This document shows, in pieces, positions 61,273 to 64,000 of a stretch of 64,000 nt of DNA (its first letter is position 1; each line of letters begins with the position of its first letter). The translations under genes and the position numbers were made by a program. Under the pieces are notes generated by a model. It made no database searches, was not told where the DNA came from, and was given only the letters and a program-made list of their open reading frames with translations. Source of the stretch: Bifidobacterium polysaccharolyticum. Lineage in GTDB: Bacteria; Actinomycetota; Actinomycetes; Actinomycetales; Bifidobacteriaceae. The stretch lies in assembly GCF_016101585.1 (NCBI RefSeq), contig NZ_JACFQG010000003.1, positions 187,826 to 251,825 on the forward strand, written 5' to 3'.

Positions 61273-62289
61273 TTAATTCAGCAATGAGATACCGACCCAG
61301 ACGGCCCAGCCCAGTGCAAGGACCAGGTAGGGCCACCAGTGCATGCGGGTGATGGCCACGAACTCCCGGATGAAGGCGGTCGGCCAGTAGTAGCCCTTGG
61401 TGTGTGAGCCGATTCCATCGGCATTCAGTCCGACCTTGCTGGCGTATTCGCTGGCCCGGAAGACGTGGTAGTCGCTGGTGACCAGGGCCACACGGTAATG
61501 CTCGGGTCCGGTGCCCATCTCGTAGCGGTCATCCAGGATCTGCTTGGAGTAGCGCAGGTTCTCCAGGGTTGTGGTCGACCTGTCCTCCATGATGATGGCC
61601 TCGGCTGGCACCCCGCAGGAGTTGCGCAAATACTGAGCCATGGCCCTGGCCTCGCTGATGACCTCGTCGGGACCCTGCCCTCCGGAGACCACGAAGCGCC
61701 CACGCCGTCCCTGCCGCTTCCAGAGGTCTACAGCCTTGTCCAGTCGTCCCCGGAGCAGCGGCGTAGGTTCTTCGCCGCGCAGGCCGGCTCCGTGGATGAT
61801 GATGTAGTCGTAGTGACGCTTGCGGGGCAGCATCCTGTAAAAGTTGGAATAGAGCAGCAGGGCTAGGAAGGAGAAGAAGAACCAGGTGGCTTCCAGGTCG
61901 ATCAGCCCGGCCAGCTTCTGCAGCCATGAGGGTGCGCCAAAACCAGCCAAGAGGGGTGAAAGAAGCATGTAGGCCACCACGGCCAGTGCAAGTAGGCCGG
62001 GCAGCAGAGTGGTCAGGGAGACCCCCTCGTGTCGGATGACGATGACCGTGTTGGCCAGCAGGAAGCAAATCACCAGCAGGGGAGCGGCGATGAGCAGGAT
62101 GACCAGGGGCAGGATTAGCCAGCGCATGCCGAATTGCAGAAGAAGCGCTCCGCCCAGGGTCAGCAACAGGAGCAGCAACCAGATGGCATTGCGGAACTGC
62201 CGTGGCTCCTTGTGCAGGTCCCAGAGGAAGAGCAGGCCGAAGATGATGGCGGGTGCATAGAGCAGGAGGAGTTGCAGGTGGTTGGACAT
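61273..62289 (-). CDS. DUF218 (YdcF/SanA/ElyC-like) membrane protein
   Basis: A 338-aa protein with about five hydrophobic helices in the first 160 residues, then a DUF218 domain: IIIHGAGLRGEEPTPLLRGR, FVVSGGQGPDE and EDRSTTTLENLRYSKQIL, and VTSDYHVFRA. A last helix follows near the C-terminus. DUF218 proteins of the ElyC/SanA group affect envelope integrity and peptidoglycan synthesis; the biochemical activity is unclear. AAAGGGG precedes the ATG. It is convergent with the MFS gene and divergent from lutA. Confidence 0.87.
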   Translation of the reverse strand: MSNHLQLLLLYAPAIIFGLLFLWDLHKEPRQFRNAIWLLLLLLTLGGALLLQFGMRWLILPLVILLIAAPLLVICFLLANTVIVIRHEGVSLTTLLPGLLALAVVAYMLLSPLLAGFGAPSWLQKLAGLIDLEATWFFFSFLALLLYSNFYRMLPRKRHYDYIIIHGAGLRGEEPTPLLRGRLDKAVDLWKRQGRRGRFVVSGGQGPDEVISEARAMAQYLRNSCGVPAEAIIMEDRSTTTLENLRYSKQILDDRYEMGTGPEHYRVALVTSDYHVFRASEYASKVGLNADGIGSHTKGYYWPTAFIREFVAITRMHWWPYLVLALGWAVWVGISLLN

Positions 62290-62647
62290 GCGCCGATTGC
62301 CCCTTTCACGAGAATGGCCGCGCAGGGTCTGAATCCACTGTAGCGAATCGACCAGTCACCTCCATCCTTGACATGCCAAAGACTCCTAGACCGCCGTGGT
62401 AAGGTATATGTGGTAAATCTCACACGTTCAAAAGCTGAGGGTGGGCGATTTTCGACGGCGCGAATTCCAGGTCGAGACCATGATAATGATGGGTCCTTTT
62501 CAAGGATTGCGCATCGATGACCGCATGAGCGTGGTGGTCGCAAGGCAGCGATGTGTTGGAAGGATTAGGGGTTCAGGTGATGTTGGGTTTCTCCGCAATC
62601 CAGAGATGGTTCGGACCTGGCGTGCAAGGTTGTAGAGAGGTGCGGTA
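62290..62647. other. Intergenic region upstream of lutA
   Basis: About 358 bases without a supported gene. It contains a TTGACA hexamer (62368-62373) without a good -10 partner, two direct GTGGTAA repeats (62396 and 62410), and the palindrome at 62409-62424. Confidence 0.5.
62409..62424. promoter_or_regulatory. CRP/Rex-like palindrome upstream of lutA
   Basis: TGTGG-TAAATC-TCACA matches TGTGA-N6-TCACA with one change, the same class as the perfect site upstream of nrdD. It lies about 225 bases before lutA, so its control of lutA is uncertain. Confidence 0.35.
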
Positions 62648-63466
62648 ATGAAAGTAGTTATATTCTCCACCTGCGTGGTGGACCTCATGTTTCCGAACGT
62701 GGGGAAGGCCATGGTGGAGGTGCTCGAGCGGTTCGGCTGCGACACCTATCTTCCCAAGGAGCAGATCTGCTGCGCCCAGCCCACTTTCAACAGCGGGTAT
62801 GTCAAGGAGAGCATGCAGGTCATGCGCAACGAGGTCGATGCCCTGCTGAGCGTGGATGCCGACTATATCGTGGGTCCGGCAGGTTCCTGCGTGAATATGC
62901 TCAAGGAGCTGCCCTTCCATTTGCGGGCCGACCCGGTCTATGCAGCCAAGGCCCAGACCATGGCCGATAAGACTTATGAGTTCTCGCAGTTCCTCTACCG
63001 GGTGCTGGGTGTGCTGGATGCGGGTGCCGAACTCGATGCTGTGGCCACCTACCATCGCTCCTGCCACATGACCCGGCTGCTGGGGGAACGGACCAGCCCC
63101 TTCGTCCTGCTGGACCATGTCAAGGGCCTGACCATGGTCCCCCTGCCCCACATCGAGAACTGCTGCGGGTTCGGCGGCATGTTCTCCATGAAGGAGCCCG
63201 AGATCTCCAAGCAGATGGTCGATGAGAAGGTAAACGACGTGCTCAGCACCAAGGCCAGCGTCCTCATCTCCTGCGATCCGGGCTGCCTGATGAACATCGG
63301 CGGTCGTTTCAACCGGCGTGGCGAGAAGATCACCATCATGCACCTGGCTGAGGTGCTCAATCACAACGTGGATATGAGTCGCGTCAAGTATGTGGAAGGC
63401 CGCTCTGCTGGTGATGGGGCCGCGGGCTCCGTCAGGGCTGCCGAGGAGGAGGGGGCTCTGGTATGA
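62648..63466 (+). CDS. lutA: Lactate utilization protein A (Fe-S oxidoreductase subunit)
   Basis: A 272-aa cytoplasmic protein with two CCG (cysteine-rich) domains, the electron-transfer subunit of the LutABC L-lactate oxidation complex. Cysteine motifs are QICCAQPTFNSG, SCHMTRLLG, ENCCGFGG and SCDPGC. Its stop overlaps the lutB ATG by four bases. In Bacillus, LutABC oxidises lactate to pyruvate in aerobic growth; here it would suit a strain with the cytochrome bd chain found 33 kb upstream. A weak GAGAGG precedes the ATG. Confidence 0.9.
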   Translation: MKVVIFSTCVVDLMFPNVGKAMVEVLERFGCDTYLPKEQICCAQPTFNSGYVKESMQVMRNEVDALLSVDADYIVGPAGSCVNMLKELPFHLRADPVYAAKAQTMADKTYEFSQFLYRVLGVLDAGAELDAVATYHRSCHMTRLLGERTSPFVLLDHVKGLTMVPLPHIENCCGFGGMFSMKEPEISKQMVDEKVNDVLSTKASVLISCDPGCLMNIGGRFNRRGEKITIMHLAEVLNHNVDMSRVKYVEGRSAGDGAAGSVRAAEEEGALV

Positions 63467-64000
63467 GCAGCATGGTCAATGGCAAGAAGGCCGCGCAATA
63501 TCTGCGGACCAGCAAGGCTCCCTTCCTGACCAGGGTCAAAGAATCCGAGCAGGACAAATTCGCCCAACAGGCCGTGGCCAAGGCCCAGGATGCGCAGTGG
63601 GTCAAGCGGGAGGCCGCCCGTCAGGAACTGGGCAACTGGGAACAGTGGCGCGACCTTGGCGAGCAGATTCGTCAGCATGTCATCCGCTACCTGCCTGACT
63701 ACCTGGAGGAGTTCGCCGACAACGTGGAGAAGCGCGGCGGCCATGTCTTCTTCGCCCAGACCGACGATGAGGCTGCCCAGTACATCAAGCAGATCGCCAT
63801 AGAAAAGAAGGCCAAGCACGTCGTCAAGAGCAAGTCCATGGTGACCAGCGAGATCAACCTGGATCCCACGCTGATGACTGTGCCCGGCCTGGAAGTGCTG
63901 GAAACCGATCTGGCCGAGTTCATCCTGGAGGAGGATGATTGGGACCAGCCCACGCATCTGGTCTTCCCCGCCCTGCACAAGAACCGCGAACAGGTTCGGC
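63463..64000 (+). CDS. lutB: Lactate utilization protein B, 3' end cut by window edge
   Basis: The first 179 codons of LutB, the iron-sulfur subunit of the lactate oxidation complex. The segments EEFADNVEKRGGHVFFAQT and AKHVVKSKSMVTSEI are typical of the LUD domain; the C-terminal 4Fe-4S ferredoxin-like part lies outside the window. It overlaps lutA by ATGA. lutC is expected to follow but is not visible. Confidence 0.9.
   Translation, partial: MSSMVNGKKAAQYLRTSKAPFLTRVKESEQDKFAQQAVAKAQDAQWVKREAARQELGNWEQWRDLGEQIRQHVIRYLPDYLEEFADNVEKRGGHVFFAQTDDEAAQYIKQIAIEKKAKHVVKSKSMVTSEINLDPTLMTVPGLEVLETDLAEFILEEDDWDQPTHLVFPALHKNREQVR

Noticed and set aside
1-64000. CRISPR array
   Set aside because: I saw no run of regularly spaced identical repeats of 24-40 bases anywhere in the window, and no cas genes.

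Overview
The window looks like a high-GC actinobacterial chromosome, most likely Bifidobacterium and probably an insect-gut lineage related to B. asteroides/B. indicum. I base this on gene order and protein character (rpsF-ssb-rpsR-rplI, gltX with two tRNAs, leuCD with an IclR gene, murA-plsC-gpsA-ddl, rpmB-recG-rsmD, nrdDG) and on a respiratory gene set that most gut bifidobacteria lack. The genus call is inference from the sequence alone; no database was searched.

Layout. 1-4.4 kb: lower-GC cell-surface polysaccharide locus (a DUF4422-GT8 glycosyltransferase cut by the left edge, a Wzm/Wzt-type ABC exporter, dTDP-glucose 4,6-dehydratase). 4.5-6.5 kb: rpsF, ssb, rpsR, rplI and a strong terminator. 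6.5-14 kb: MIF-like tautomerase, GtrA and MFS membrane proteins, a histidine phosphatase, a DUF805 protein, and a THI5-type binding protein plus permease without an ATPase. 14-16.1 kb: LacI regulator and PhnP-like metallo-hydrolase. 16.1-19.7 kb: anaerobic ribonucleotide reductase nrdDG behind a dense regulatory region. 19.8-21.6 kb: gltX, tRNA-Glu(CUC), tRNA-Gln(CUG). 21.9-31.2 kb: respiratory block: type II NADH dehydrogenase, cytochrome bd genes in the order cydB-cydD-cydC-cydA, and a convergent polyprenyl diphosphate synthase. 31.4-36 kb: phosphoesterase, IclR regulator, leuCD. 36-40.7 kb: three tandem CPBP (CAAX-protease-like) membrane proteins, the middle one apparently catalytically dead. 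40.9-45.7 kb: murA, plsC, gpsA, ddl. 45.7-48.3 kb: a large DUF262/DUF1524 GmrSD-like defence gene. 48.3-52.7 kb: mscS, acetyltransferases, an orphan ABC ATPase with a phased repeat array, and an XRE membrane regulator. 52.7-57.2 kb: rpmB, recG, rsmD, trmD. 57.2-59.6 kb: a transferred-looking cassette (59-aa ORF, unknown 207-aa protein, XRE-ImmA/IrrE metallopeptidase) bounded by imperfect direct repeats of the trmD leader. 59.8-64 kb: DHA2-type MFS pump, DUF218 protein, and lutA plus the start of lutB.

How it fits together. NDH-2 would pass electrons from NADH to a quinone and cytochrome bd from quinol to oxygen. CydDC is needed to assemble bd, and the neighbouring prenyl synthase could make a quinone side chain. 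LutAB would allow lactate oxidation. The nrdDG promoter carries a Rex/CRP-like palindrome and a pair of NrdR boxes, and a weaker palindrome of the same class lies upstream of lutA. The best candidates for undescribed biology are the 57.2-59.6 kb cassette, the GmrSD-like gene, and the CPBP triplet with its pseudoprotease.
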